NCBI GenBank assembly: GCA_016290615.1
Contig: JAEEUS010000009.1
Location: 1-63,677, forward strand
DNA from: Lachnospiraceae bacterium
Lineage (GTDB): Bacteria > Bacillota > Clostridia > Lachnospirales > Lachnospiraceae
Length of the DNA stretch: 63,677 nucleotides
Direction of reading: 5' to 3'
Shown here: positions 7,819 through 16,694 of the stretch, in pieces
How the letters are laid out: each line of letters starts with the position of its first letter
Position numbering within the stretch: position 1 is the first letter of the stretch
Program-made: the position numbers and the translations under genes
Notes under the pieces: generated by a model
The model's input: the letters and a program-made list of their open reading frames with translations, nothing else
Told to the model about the DNA's origin: nothing
Databases searched by the model: none

Positions 7819-9770
7819 CAGAAACCTCCCATAGCACCTGCTTCATCCATATATTCGCTTATATCTGAAAATGCACCGTTGTTGGGAACCACGATCCTCA
7901 TGCCTGCCTCTAGTCCTTCGCCTGAGATCTCGGTATAGTAATCGCCTTCAAGTCCCTTTGTTATATAGACATTGTGACTTTCGTAATTCTTTTCACCAGA
8001 CTGAAGCTTCTCAGCATCTTCCTTTGATACGCTCTCGGAATCCGTTAACATCTTTGATGTATCGATAGGCTCGCCTTTATCAAGTATCTCTACAAAGAAG
8101 TTACCGTCCTCATCTTCCTGGATTGCTTCCGTGGGAACGGCAAGTACACCCTCGCTCTTTTCACAGATGATCTCTATCTTTGCAGTCATATCGAGTTTAA
8201 GATCCTCGCAAGGAGTAAGAACAGAAACTCTTACCTCATACTTAACTCCCGAAGAAGAGCTGCTGTTTAAGTTTGTGGAAGCTGTCGCATGCGGTGCTAT
8301 AGACTTAACGGTTCCTTTAAGCTCGAGTGAACCTGTACCGTTTGTCTTTATAACAACTTCCTGACCTTCTTTTATCTTTGCGATGTCATATTCATCTATC
8401 TGAGCCGCTACTTCATATGCCGATGTGTTCTCGACAGTAACCATAGCTCCGCCTGCATACATATCTCCTGCAGTAACATCAACCTTGGTAACAATTCCAC
8501 CGATCGATGAAGAAACAACACAGCCCTCGATCTTCTCTTCAAGGCTCTCGATATTTCTGTTATCAGAAAGTGTTGCAGTGCTTGCAGATAATCTGCTGTT
8601 CTTTACGCTGTCCACTCTTGAAGCTACAGCGCTGTCATTGTTTCTCTTTGAATCATCAGCATTTCTTACTGTCTGATTAAATGCATCATAAAGCGACTCT
8701 ACGTTCTTTACCTTAGAGTCATATATAGATTTCTTGCTCTCTTCCGTTGCCTTTGCTGCTTCATATTCGGCCTTGGCTTGCTGATATGCTGCTTCTTTGG
8801 CCGCAACATCTGCATCTTTGGCATTTTGTCCAGCAGAATAAATACTTGCTGAAGTACTCTGATAATCTGACCATTTCGCTTTCAGGTCATTAAGCGAAAT
8901 ATCAACTTTATTCATAATATCAGAGTCATCGCCATTATATACCATTGCTAAAGTGGTCGTTTGTACATCACAGTTTCCATCAGCTTTTATTTCAAAATTG
9001 GTACTCCAATCAGCCTGAAACTTGGCATACTCTGTTGGATTTGAAATACTTAATGCATCGTAATAAGCAGTAAAACTGGTTAATTCATTTTCATATGCTG
9101 TTTTCTTAGCAGCTATAACATCCAAATCAGCTTGAGTAATACCTTTCACGCCAGCATTCTTCGCTTTATTCAGGTTATCTTCTGCCTCTTTCATCCTGTC
9201 TTTTGCAGAAGAAGCTGCTTTTGATGCATCGTTATAAACATTCTCTGCTTCCTGACATTCATCAGCGGCAGATGAGAAATCCTGATAAGCGTTGTTCTTA
9301 TCCTCTTCTGCTCTCTGAGCGGAGATGTCTCTTGTAGTAACAGCCTCATTCAATCCTCTGTCAGATGCCTGAAGGTCTATGTTTGCTCTTCCCGCATCGG
9401 CATTTTTCTGAGTCTTTGCATCCGCAAGCTGTTTTTCAAAATCTTCTTCGTCAAGGACGCATAGGATATCACCGGCATTTACACTGTCTCCGACTTTAAC
9501 ATTTACCTCTTTGACTTTTACACCTGTAACTGATGTGCTGAAAGCTCTTTCTTCAACCGCCACTATCGTACCTGTTGCGGTAACGCTGTTTACGATATCA
9601 CGCTCTTCGATCTTTTCCGTGCTGGCCGAATTCTGCATGCCGGCAAGCAGGTTCTGAGCATCCTTAACAGTCTTGGCGATCTTGATTGCCAGAACGGCAA
9701 CGACAGCAACAATGGCAATTATGATAACTGCCTTTTTGTGCTTTTTGACAAATTCCAAGAATTTCTTCAT
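7818..9770 (-). CDS. HlyD/MacA-family membrane-fusion adaptor, long coiled coil (cassette 2)
   Basis: A 650-aa adaptor. A basic N-terminus and membrane helix (about 13-30) are followed by the first half of a lipoyl domain (about 60-110, with VKVGDSVNAGDILCVLDEEDF), an unusually long helical insert (about 115-410), the second lipoyl half (GCVVSSSIGGIVTKVDV) and a beta-barrel region. It is about 180 residues longer than the cassette 1 adaptor, almost entirely in the coiled-coil hairpin. The stretch at roughly residues 197-317 looks non-heptad and its DNA is more AT-rich than the flanks. In Gram-positives such adaptors probably bridge the permease and the wall. Confidence 0.85.
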   Translation of the reverse strand: MKKFLEFVKKHKKAVIIIAIVAVVAVLAIKIAKTVKDAQNLLAGMQNSASTEKIEERDIVNSVTATGTIVAVEERAFSTSVTGVKVKEVNVKVGDSVNAGDILCVLDEEDFEKQLADAKTQKNADAGRANIDLQASDRGLNEAVTTRDISAQRAEEDKNNAYQDFSSAADECQEAENVYNDASKAASSAKDRMKEAEDNLNKAKNAGVKGITQADLDVIAAKKTAYENELTSFTAYYDALSISNPTEYAKFQADWSTNFEIKADGNCDVQTTTLAMVYNGDDSDIMNKVDISLNDLKAKWSDYQSTSASIYSAGQNAKDADVAAKEAAYQQAKAEYEAAKATEESKKSIYDSKVKNVESLYDAFNQTVRNADDSKRNNDSAVASRVDSVKNSRLSASTATLSDNRNIESLEEKIEGCVVSSSIGGIVTKVDVTAGDMYAGGAMVTVENTSAYEVAAQIDEYDIAKIKEGQEVVIKTNGTGSLELKGTVKSIAPHATASTNLNSSSSSGVKYEVRVSVLTPCEDLKLDMTAKIEIICEKSEGVLAVPTEAIQEDEDGNFFVEILDKGEPIDTSKMLTDSESVSKEDAEKLQSGEKNYESHNVYITKGLEGDYYTEISGEGLEAGMRIVVPNNGAFSDISEYMDEAGAMGGF

Positions 9771-9809
9771 GTGATGTCTCCCTCTTTTTCACTAAACAAC
9801 AAACTATGT

Positions 9810-9868
9810 GTTTGATCTTTCCCCCCAATCAAACAACACCACTTGAAAGTATATATCCAAGTGGTGTT
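9810..9868 (-). promoter_or_regulatory. Tandem hairpins between the two export cassettes
   Basis: Two stem-loops lie in a row. One is an 11-bp perfect inverted repeat (9835-9845 with 9858-9868) and the other a 7-bp repeat (9810-9816 with 9828-9834). Neither is followed by a T-run on the minus strand, so a simple terminator is unlikely. They may set the mRNA level or stability of cassette 2 relative to cassette 1. Confidence 0.5.
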
Positions 9869-9911
9869 CAGTGCAAGAAAAAGACTCAATTATTCACAGA
9901 TTTTTAACTTT

Positions 9912-11135
9912 TTATTCGTGTCTTAGTGCTTCTATAGGATTCAACAGTGCTGCCTTCTTGGCAGGATATATTCCAAAGAAGAGTCCTATTCCGCAGGAGA
10001 ATGCCGAAGCCACGATTATGCTGAGTAACGAAAACTCGGGTTTTGCACCTATTGCGAGACATATGATCGTACCAAGCAGCAATCCAACGATTATTCCTAT
10101 GATTCCGCCTATAAGAGTTATCATTCCGGCTTCCGCCATGAACTGTCTCTTTATGGCTTTGGTCTTGGCACCGAGGGACTTTCTGATACCGATCTCCCTT
10201 GTTCTCTCGGTCACGGATACGAGCATTATGTTCATAACACCGATACCACCGACCAAAAGTGCGATACTTGCTACTACTGCGATAAACAGAGTTATGATAT
10301 TTAGGATCGAATCAAACTGAGCTGAAGCGTCTGTCCAGCTGTCTATACCGAAAGCTCCCTCTTCCCTGACACCGTACTTGGATTCAAATAACTTCTGTAC
10401 CCTTTCCGTACACTCCATGCTGTACTCATTGTCAGCAAGCAGGAGGATATATTGGCTCTTATACTCCGAAAATCCGAATTTTCTCTCAAGACATGAATAG
10501 GGGAGTTCTATCAGATCATTCTGTTTTCCGGTTAGTGCGGCTCCTATTCCATTGTCATCCTTAGTTTCCCTTATACCTATAATGGTTATCTCATTACTTG
10601 AGTTATTGATATTTACCTCAAAACTCTTGCCTATCACATCAGTGGTTCCGAAGAGTTTTTTTGCAAGCGATTCCGTGATGACTCCGACAGAACTGGCTGC
10701 ATTGTATTCGGAAAAATTAAAATACCTTCCTTTTATGACCTTGTCGGTGGACTGGTGTTCCTTTGCCGGAGTACCTCCGCTGACATATATATCATAAGTG
10801 CCCCTGATCGTGTCCGCCTTGGCCGGATATGATGACGCATCCTGTGTTGCACCGTAGAGATGATCACCTGCATTGTCACAGATAAACCTTATATCATCCT
10901 CAGTAAAATTGTTGATATTGGCTTTTTCGGCATCCTCGATAAAGAAATACACCATTCCGCTATATACGGAGTTGAGTTCTTCATTGATCATGTTCTTGGC
11001 ACCGCCTCCGGCTGCCAAAATCATGATAACGGATGATATACCGATGATGATGCCGAGCATGGTAAGGAAGGTACGCTTCTTGTTTGATTTAAGATTGGCA
11101 AGGGCGACCTTTAAATACTCTAACAGTCTTTCCAT
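9912..11135 (-). CDS. MacB-like ABC transporter permease (cassette 1)
   Basis: Second export permease, 407 aa, with the same plan as its neighbour: helix at about 20-45, extracytoplasmic domain at about 50-265, and three C-terminal helices carrying GGIGVMNIMLVSVTERTREIG (split around residue 310). It starts at a TAATG overlap with its adaptor gene. Clearly paralogous to the permease of cassette 2 but diverged in the outer domain, so the two systems probably move different substrates. Confidence 0.88.
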   Translation of the reverse strand: MERLLEYLKVALANLKSNKKRTFLTMLGIIIGISSVIMILAAGGGAKNMINEELNSVYSGMVYFFIEDAEKANINNFTEDDIRFICDNAGDHLYGATQDASSYPAKADTIRGTYDIYVSGGTPAKEHQSTDKVIKGRYFNFSEYNAASSVGVITESLAKKLFGTTDVIGKSFEVNINNSSNEITIIGIRETKDDNGIGAALTGKQNDLIELPYSCLERKFGFSEYKSQYILLLADNEYSMECTERVQKLFESKYGVREEGAFGIDSWTDASAQFDSILNIITLFIAVVASIALLVGGIGVMNIMLVSVTERTREIGIRKSLGAKTKAIKRQFMAEAGMITLIGGIIGIIVGLLLGTIICLAIGAKPEFSLLSIIVASAFSCGIGLFFGIYPAKKAALLNPIEALRHE

Positions 11136-12550
11136 TACTTATCCTCGCTCTTCTTGTTAGCCTGAAGTTCCATTCCTTCGGTTACCTCTAAATCATTCGC
11201 AATGATGACCGTATCATTCTCATTAAGACCTGAAACGACCTCTATCATCTCTGTATTGTATACTCCCACTTTAACATCGACCTTTGCTGCCTTGCCATCC
11301 CTTAATACATATACATACTCGCCCTGTGTATCTGAGTAAACCGCACCCTTTGGTATCTGAAGCACGTTTTCTATTGAAACTGTATCGATAACAGCCTTTG
11401 CTTCAAGACCGAGTATTATATCCTCATCGGGAGTATCGAGTCTTATCTCCATACCGACATTCGAAGTCTGACCCTCATCTCTGCTCGTCATCCTGTCGAT
11501 CCTGTCAACCTTGCCGCTGTATTCCTTGTTCTTTATCTTAACAGTAGCTGTCTGACCCTCTTCTATGTTTTCGATATCATATTTGCTTACATTGAATCTG
11601 ATAACGATATCCTTTGATGATTCAAGTGTGATGAGCGGTGCACCGCTTGCAACATTGCTTCCTTTTATCGCATCTATGCTTGTAACGACTCCGTCAAATT
11701 CAGCAATGATTCCGTTCTTCGCATTCTCATATCTGTTGTGCTTGTCGTTGCTTGCCATCTCGTTTGCCGCCTTGTCGGCTTCAAGCTGTTCCTTTGCTCC
11801 GCTTGTCATAAGACCTGAATATGAAGCTGATTTCTGGCTTGTCATCTCAGCTTTGTATTCCTTGCATGCGGAAAGCTGGAGGTTAAGTCTGTCAAGCTCC
11901 TGCTGCATCGCAATGAGATCACTGTTATATACCTGTTCGTATGTATTAGTCTGAACAAGCTTTGAAAGGTTTTCATATTCTTCAGAATCGGGTCTGTCCG
12001 ACCATTCGATAAGAGATACCTGAAGCTTTGCTCCCTCATCCGCAAGGGCTGCCTTCTTGGCTGTTATATCCTTCTGCATCTGAGTGACTGCCGCCTGTGT
12101 ATCCGTGATCTGCTGATCAAGTACCGAAAGATTTCTTGTAGCCTCGCTGTAAAGACCTGCTGTCCTTCCGCCTGTCTGCATTGAGTTGTTGTAGCTTCCA
12201 AGCTGTGACTGTGCGTTAAGATCAGCTAAAGCAAGGTTGTAGTCAAGATTTTCTGAATCGTATGTAATAAGGACATCGCCCTTTTTAACAAAGTCACCCT
12301 TTTTAACATTGATAGAGCCGATCTTTCCGTCTATCTGCGAGTAATACTTGAGTACATTGTCTGTCTCTACATAACCGTTAAGCTCTACCTTCTGTTCAAG
12401 TGTACCCCTTGTTACCACAGCGGTATCAACAGCCTGAGCGGCATTACCGTTGAGCGCTCCTATCCCAACTACCACAAGGACTGCCACCAGTCCTCCGGCA
12501 ACGATCTTTTTCTTCTTACTCAAACCCTTGAATTTACTTAAAATCTTCAT
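11135..12550 (-). CDS. HlyD/MacA-family membrane-fusion adaptor (cassette 1)
   Basis: A 471-aa adaptor of normal size: membrane helix at about 14-32, lipoyl half near 70-105 (VKKGDFVKKGDVLITYDSEN), coiled-coil hairpin at about 110-270, second lipoyl half (GIIAEFDGVVTSIDAIKGSNV) and barrel domains. It overlaps the ATPase gene by 17 nt, with GGAGG before the ATG. It likely couples the cassette 1 permease to the outside. Confidence 0.87.
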   Translation of the reverse strand: MKILSKFKGLSKKKKIVAGGLVAVLVVVGIGALNGNAAQAVDTAVVTRGTLEQKVELNGYVETDNVLKYYSQIDGKIGSINVKKGDFVKKGDVLITYDSENLDYNLALADLNAQSQLGSYNNSMQTGGRTAGLYSEATRNLSVLDQQITDTQAAVTQMQKDITAKKAALADEGAKLQVSLIEWSDRPDSEEYENLSKLVQTNTYEQVYNSDLIAMQQELDRLNLQLSACKEYKAEMTSQKSASYSGLMTSGAKEQLEADKAANEMASNDKHNRYENAKNGIIAEFDGVVTSIDAIKGSNVASGAPLITLESSKDIVIRFNVSKYDIENIEEGQTATVKIKNKEYSGKVDRIDRMTSRDEGQTSNVGMEIRLDTPDEDIILGLEAKAVIDTVSIENVLQIPKGAVYSDTQGEYVYVLRDGKAAKVDVKVGVYNTEMIEVVSGLNENDTVIIANDLEVTEGMELQANKKSEDK

Positions 12551-13229
12551 TGACTTTATCCTCCACTACTCTCCCGTCTCTTATCCTTATTGTTCTCTGT
12601 GCATTTGCAGCTATCTCATTGTCGTGTGTGATCAGTATGATCGTCCTGCCGTTGTCGTACAGTTCCTTTAGTATTCCCATGATCTCCTTTGTGGAACCCG
12701 AATCAAGGTTACCTGTAGGCTCATCGGCAAGTATTATCGGCGGTGCCTGGGCTATCGCCCTTGCAATCGCCACTCTCTGCTGCTGACCTCCCGACATTTC
12801 CGAGGGCTTATGTGTCTTTCTTCCCCCCAGCCCTACTCTGTCGAGTGCGTCACTGCTCAGTTTCTCCCTTTCCTTCTTTGGAACATCCCTGTACATCAGG
12901 GGAAGTTCAACATTTTCGATCGCGGTCAGTGACGGTATCAGATTGAATCCCTGAAATATGAATCCGATCTCCTTGTTCCTGATATCCGACAGTTCGTCAT
13001 CACTCATGTTTGAAACATCCTGGCCGTGAAGCCTGTATGTGCCGCTTGTCGGTACATCAAGGCAGCCTAACATGTTCATCAGTGTAGATTTGCCGGAACC
13101 GGACTGTCCGATGATGGCAACGAATTCGTGTTCATCGATCGTAAGAGTTACGTGATCCAGAGCCCTTACCTCGTTCTCACCCGGATTGTAGATCTTGCTG
13201 ATATCCGTTATCTCTACCAGTTTTCCCAT
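12534..13229 (-). CDS. ABC transporter ATP-binding protein (cassette 1)
   Basis: MacB/LolD-type ATPase of 231 aa, first gene of the export operon. Walker A GQSGSGKST is at residues 41-49, the signature is MSGGQQQRVAIARA and Walker B is ILADEPTGNLD, with LITHD as H-loop. SD AGAGGAG precedes the ATG. Gene order here is ATPase-adaptor-permease, whereas cassette 2 is adaptor-ATPase-permease. Confidence 0.92.
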   Translation of the reverse strand: MGKLVEITDISKIYNPGENEVRALDHVTLTIDEHEFVAIIGQSGSGKSTLMNMLGCLDVPTSGTYRLHGQDVSNMSDDELSDIRNKEIGFIFQGFNLIPSLTAIENVELPLMYRDVPKKEREKLSSDALDRVGLGGRKTHKPSEMSGGQQQRVAIARAIAQAPPIILADEPTGNLDSGSTKEIMGILKELYDNGRTIILITHDNEIAANAQRTIRIRDGRVVEDKVNEDFK

Positions 13230-13305
13230 TACATACTCCTCTTTTTACTTAGACCATCGTCCCTTTTTGTATATTATATGATGTATAATATTATTTATGT
13301 CACAT

Positions 13306-13334
13306 ACTATACATTGTATATTATTGTTTGTCAA
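13306..13334 (-). promoter_or_regulatory. Promoter of the double export operon
   Basis: A perfect TTGACA (13334-13329), 17-nt spacer and TATAGT (13311-13306) on the minus strand. The region from 13270 to 13325 is very AT-rich, with overlapping near-palindromes built from TATA and TGTA units, which could be an operator; no specific regulator can be named. Confidence 0.7.
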
Positions 13335-13373
13335 CTATCAAATAAAAAATTAATGATTTCTTCATATTTGGGG

Positions 13374-13438
13374 CAAAAAAATCCCCTTGCCCTATAAATA
13401 CGGCATTTATCACCTGTTAATTATATTGGCAAGGGGGA
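13374..13438 (-). terminator. Terminator of the DUF2975-HTH operon
   Basis: On the minus strand a 10-bp stem (plus-strand TCCCCTTGCC at 13382-13391 pairing with the complement around 13428-13438) encloses a large AT-rich loop and is followed by seven T residues. It begins right after the HTH stop codon. The large loop is unusual for a terminator. Confidence 0.7.
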
Positions 13439-13442
13439 AATC

Positions 13443-13700
13443 TTATTCTTCGGATTCATCCGAAACCGCATCAGGATCATACTCAAGTATGTCCCCCGGC
13501 TGGCATGAGAGCGTATCACATATCGCTTCAAGTGTTGAAAATCTTATCGCGCTTACCTTTCCAGTCTTTATCTTTGAAAGATTTACATTGCTTACCCCGA
13601 CCTTCTCCGAAAGTTCGTTGAGAGACATCTTTCTGTCTGCCATAACCCTGTCCAGTCTTAATACTATCTTACCCATATCTGTTACCTCACTTACTATCAT
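13443..13700 (-). CDS. Small HTH (Cro/CI, YozG-like) transcriptional regulator
   Basis: A small DNA-binding protein in which the helix-turn-helix covers most of the chain, with the family phrases RKMSLNELSEKVG, LSKIKTGK and IRFSTLEAIC and the end CQPGDILEYDPD. This is the XRE subclass often paired with DUF2975 membrane proteins (yoaS/yozG in Bacillus), and the pair is present here. I chose the ATG at 13700 because GGGAGAG lies 7 nt upstream; an ATG at 13676 (MGKIV...) also has a GAGG site and fits the family N-terminus. A longer frame to 13763 would overlap the upstream gene. Confidence 0.85.
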   Translation of the reverse strand: MIVSEVTDMGKIVLRLDRVMADRKMSLNELSEKVGVSNVNLSKIKTGKVSAIRFSTLEAICDTLSCQPGDILEYDPDAVSDESEE

Positions 13701-13728
13701 CGTTGTTCTCTCCCTTTTACTATTTAAA

Positions 13729-14334
13729 TCAAAGTGTCTCGTCAACTTCCTGCTGAAGTACAAATCCGTAATCCAGTATGCAGTATATGCACCAGAATAC
13801 TATTCCGCCCATGACTGCTGTTCCGACTCCTGAAAAGAGAAGGGCTGCTATCGTGATTATCACGAACACGAGCTTAAGTCTCTTTAATACTGAAGGATGA
13901 AAAGGTGTCTCGCTGTCTTTTATCAGTATGAATGCCTTCTGGATCATGATATAGATCGCTGTTGTTATCAGGCATATAATGAATCCTCCGAAGCACTCGC
14001 CCATTAGAAGCTGAGCTACCTTGCCTTCGCTTGCTATCTTTTCAAGATCAAAATTCACACCGATAAGACCGTTTGAACTGATATCATCCATTGTTATATA
14101 TCCTGTTGTCTCATCAAAGCCTTCACCGGCAAACCTTAATCTTAATAGTCCGTCATCATATGTCTCTACCGTTATGTGCTCATTGATTTCATCCCTTACT
14201 GCAAAGACCGTGATCCCTGCTACCAGACAGAGCACTGTTGCTACTATCAATAAAATGCTGAATACCTTTGTTACTTTTCTTGCTACATCGCAGCTCTTTC
14301 TTACATTTGCCAACTTCTGTTCCTGTTCTCTCAT
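13729..14334 (-). CDS. DUF2975-type four-helix membrane protein
   Basis: A 201-aa protein with four hydrophobic segments (about residues 25-47, 110-130, 150-170 and 173-192) and a polar loop between the first two. The arrangement and the adjacent YozG-like HTH gene match the DUF2975 family, whose function is unknown. AAAGGAG precedes the ATG. It is probably the membrane partner of the downstream regulator. Confidence 0.75.
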   Translation of the reverse strand: MREQEQKLANVRKSCDVARKVTKVFSILLIVATVLCLVAGITVFAVRDEINEHITVETYDDGLLRLRFAGEGFDETTGYITMDDISSNGLIGVNFDLEKIASEGKVAQLLMGECFGGFIICLITTAIYIMIQKAFILIKDSETPFHPSVLKRLKLVFVIITIAALLFSGVGTAVMGGIVFWCIYCILDYGFVLQQEVDETL

Positions 14335-14461
14335 TTTTCTATCTCCTTTGGTCCCTAACCTTTTTATTAATCTTAATCTGTTTTGTTTAACTGTTTCTTT
14401 TTCTCTCGAGATTTTATGAACTTAAAAAAGCCGCGTCCGGTTTTTCCCTGTTCATGAGTTT

Positions 14462-14490
14462 AATATATCACCGCGATTTATCTTTGTCAA
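14462..14490 (-). promoter_or_regulatory. Promoter of the DUF2975-HTH operon
   Basis: Perfect TTGACA (14490-14485), 17-nt spacer and TATATT (14467-14462) on the minus strand. It gives a leader of about 120 nt, which contains a short GC stem flanked by A and T runs (about 14424-14448). The remaining part of the 14335-14624 gap is AT-rich and holds nothing else I can name. Confidence 0.75.
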
Positions 14491-14573
14491 CAACTTTTTA
14501 ATGTTTTTCATTAAATATTTTACTTTTATTGTAATATACAATTATGTATACTATTTATGTTAACTATTTAAAC

Positions 14574-14603
14574 AACAAAAAAGAAAGGCTACTAAAGCCT
14601 TCC
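14574..14603 (-). terminator. Terminator of the GGDEF/EAL gene pair
   Basis: Minus-strand stem (about GGAAGGCT / AGCCTTTC, 5-nt loop) followed by TTTTTTGTTG, about 20 nt past the stop of the EAL gene. Confidence 0.8.
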
Positions 14604-14624
14604 TTTTAAGCATATTTACGGTAT

Positions 14625-16694
14625 TTAAGCCATCCTTCTTGCGAAGCTTTCCTTGGGCATTGGTTTAGCATATACATAGCCCTGGATCATGTCGCAGCCC
14701 TGGCTGGCAAGGAACTCAACCTGCTCTCTTGCCTCTACTCCCTCGGCAACGGTACGCATGTTAAGATTCTTGGCAAGCTTTATCGCTTCGGAAACGACTA
14801 TCTGTCCACGTCCGTCTCCCTCGTCATTCCTGAAGAAGTCCGCATCAAGCTTTAATACATCAAGCGGCATCTCCTTGAGCGAATTGAGTGATGAATATCC
14901 TGCACCGAAATCATCCATCGATACTGCAAACCCGTATTCCTTGAGTTTCTTTATGGTAGTTATCATCGCATGCTTGTCATCAAAGAATGCACTCTCAGTA
15001 AGCTCTATCTCGATGAGTTCATGAGGCGTTCCAGCCTCATCAACGATATCCCTTATCTGTTCTGCAAGATCGCTCTCGATGAAATGAGCTCTCGATACAT
15101 TGACGGATATCGGGACACATTTGCATCCCGCATCGAGCCATGCCTTCTGATCTTTTGCCACATGACTTAACATGTAGTGATCTATCTGAGTTATAAAGCC
15201 GTTCTTTTCAAATATAGGAATGAATCTTCCCGGACTTATCATGTTCTCTTCTTCGGGTGCCTTCCATCTGATAAGAGCTTCGGCTCCTCTTAATTCATCG
15301 GTCTTCGGATCGTACTTGGGCTGGTAGTAAACAAGGAATTCCTCGTTTTCGATCGCTCTGTTTTGTCTCTCAACAACAGAGTCTATCCATTTCTGCTCCT
15401 TAACCATCTCCTCATCAAAGAAGGCAATGGCTGTATCGTCGCATGCAGCAAGCGATGCACGTGCCGTACATGCATTGTTATATTCTCTGTCTATATCGAT
15501 ATCCTTGCGTTTGATAGGCTTTCCGTTCTCGGCTATCGATTCGCCTATCCTGTATATGCCTACATGGAAGCTGAACTTGTGATCACTGTCTATATGTTCA
15601 AGCTCGCTTACGATGCTCTTTACTCTCTGTTCAAGACGATCCCTGTCATCATATCTTAGCATAGCTGCAAAGTTAGCCGATGCGTAGTGCGCGATCAGCT
15701 CATCCTTTTGAAGCTTCTTCTGTATGAGCTCGTCAACCTTGCAAAGCATCTGCTCACCTTCGGAAACGGAATGGCATACACAGAAATTTCTGTAGTTTAC
15801 AAACACTATATCAAGGACAGCATACTTCCTGTTCGCGTTTTTCTTCTTTTTTAGGATCTGCTCCGCATTTGTAAGAAACCACATCCAGTTGTGCTTTCCT
15901 GTGACCTCGTCCATGTAGAAGACTTCAGTCATTCTCTTTCTGCTCTTATGCATCTTGCGGGCATTGATAAGCATTATGATAAAGACCGCAAACAAAAGGA
16001 GCACTATGGAAAAAGCCAAAAGAGCCATTACGATGATGTCTCTTATATATATGACGAAGTAGGCCTTTCCTATCAGACGGTCCCCGTTTGAAAGTGTCAC
16101 AGGGATCCAAAAAGGAAGATCTATGTTCGTTCCGTCATTTTCAAAATTGTTAAGAGCTTCGTAGTGATCAGACTTAAGCCATGCTGAGAAGTTCTTTACA
16201 TCGATATTTATGCTTCCGTCATCGGCTGCGCTTACAAATTTTCTCTCGGTATCGGGATATATGGTCTCGTGAAGGTCAATCCCTCCGATATTGACCATTC
16301 CCTCGCTGTCACTTTCGATCTCTTCCTTGATATGCTGCTTAAGCTTTGCCGAGTCTATGGCTTTACCGCCTTCAAGATCACAGGTGTTCTTCCCGTGCTC
16401 CTTGATGACTTTGTCATTCCTGTCAACAATGATATATGTATTGTTCTCGTTATTTAAAAGCTTAAGGATATCCTGATTGTCATGTGTGGCAGTTATCTCA
16501 TAAAGGGATGCCAGTCTGCTCACTCTTTCGTATTCGTAGCTTAATTTCGAATCCATCATGTAATAGAAAAAGCTGCCGACCATGGCCGCCAGTGCAATGG
16601 CAGCAAGAGTGCCCACGATCAGAAATCCTATTAAAGAGCCTCCCACAAATACCTTTTTAAGTTTTCTCAGTTTCTGTTCCTTGATATTAGCCAT
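14625..16694 (-). CDS. Membrane c-di-GMP phosphodiesterase with degenerate GGDEF and intact EAL
   Basis: Counting from the chosen start (689 aa): a membrane helix at about 18-45, an extracytoplasmic sensor region, a second helix at about 215-240, a GGDEF-fold domain, and an EAL domain from about 460 to the end. The GGDEF site reads SANF, so cyclase activity is unlikely. The EAL domain keeps EALIRW (about 472), SVNVSR, ELTE and DDFGAGYSSLN, so it should hydrolyse c-di-GMP. I chose ATG 16694 (MANIKEQ) because it overlaps the upstream stop by 8 nt; a longer frame to 16742 would run into the upstream gene. Function as a pair with the cyclase upstream is inferred. Confidence 0.88.
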   Translation of the reverse strand: MANIKEQKLRKLKKVFVGGSLIGFLIVGTLAAIALAAMVGSFFYYMMDSKLSYEYERVSRLASLYEITATHDNQDILKLLNNENNTYIIVDRNDKVIKEHGKNTCDLEGGKAIDSAKLKQHIKEEIESDSEGMVNIGGIDLHETIYPDTERKFVSAADDGSINIDVKNFSAWLKSDHYEALNNFENDGTNIDLPFWIPVTLSNGDRLIGKAYFVIYIRDIIVMALLAFSIVLLLFAVFIIMLINARKMHKSRKRMTEVFYMDEVTGKHNWMWFLTNAEQILKKKKNANRKYAVLDIVFVNYRNFCVCHSVSEGEQMLCKVDELIQKKLQKDELIAHYASANFAAMLRYDDRDRLEQRVKSIVSELEHIDSDHKFSFHVGIYRIGESIAENGKPIKRKDIDIDREYNNACTARASLAACDDTAIAFFDEEMVKEQKWIDSVVERQNRAIENEEFLVYYQPKYDPKTDELRGAEALIRWKAPEEENMISPGRFIPIFEKNGFITQIDHYMLSHVAKDQKAWLDAGCKCVPISVNVSRAHFIESDLAEQIRDIVDEAGTPHELIEIELTESAFFDDKHAMITTIKKLKEYGFAVSMDDFGAGYSSLNSLKEMPLDVLKLDADFFRNDEGDGRGQIVVSEAIKLAKNLNMRTVAEGVEAREQVEFLASQGCDMIQGYVYAKPMPKESFARRMA

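Noticed and set aside
14424-14448. Attenuator in the leader of the DUF2975 operon
   Set aside because: Only three G-C pairs with a bulge between A and T runs; too weak to call.
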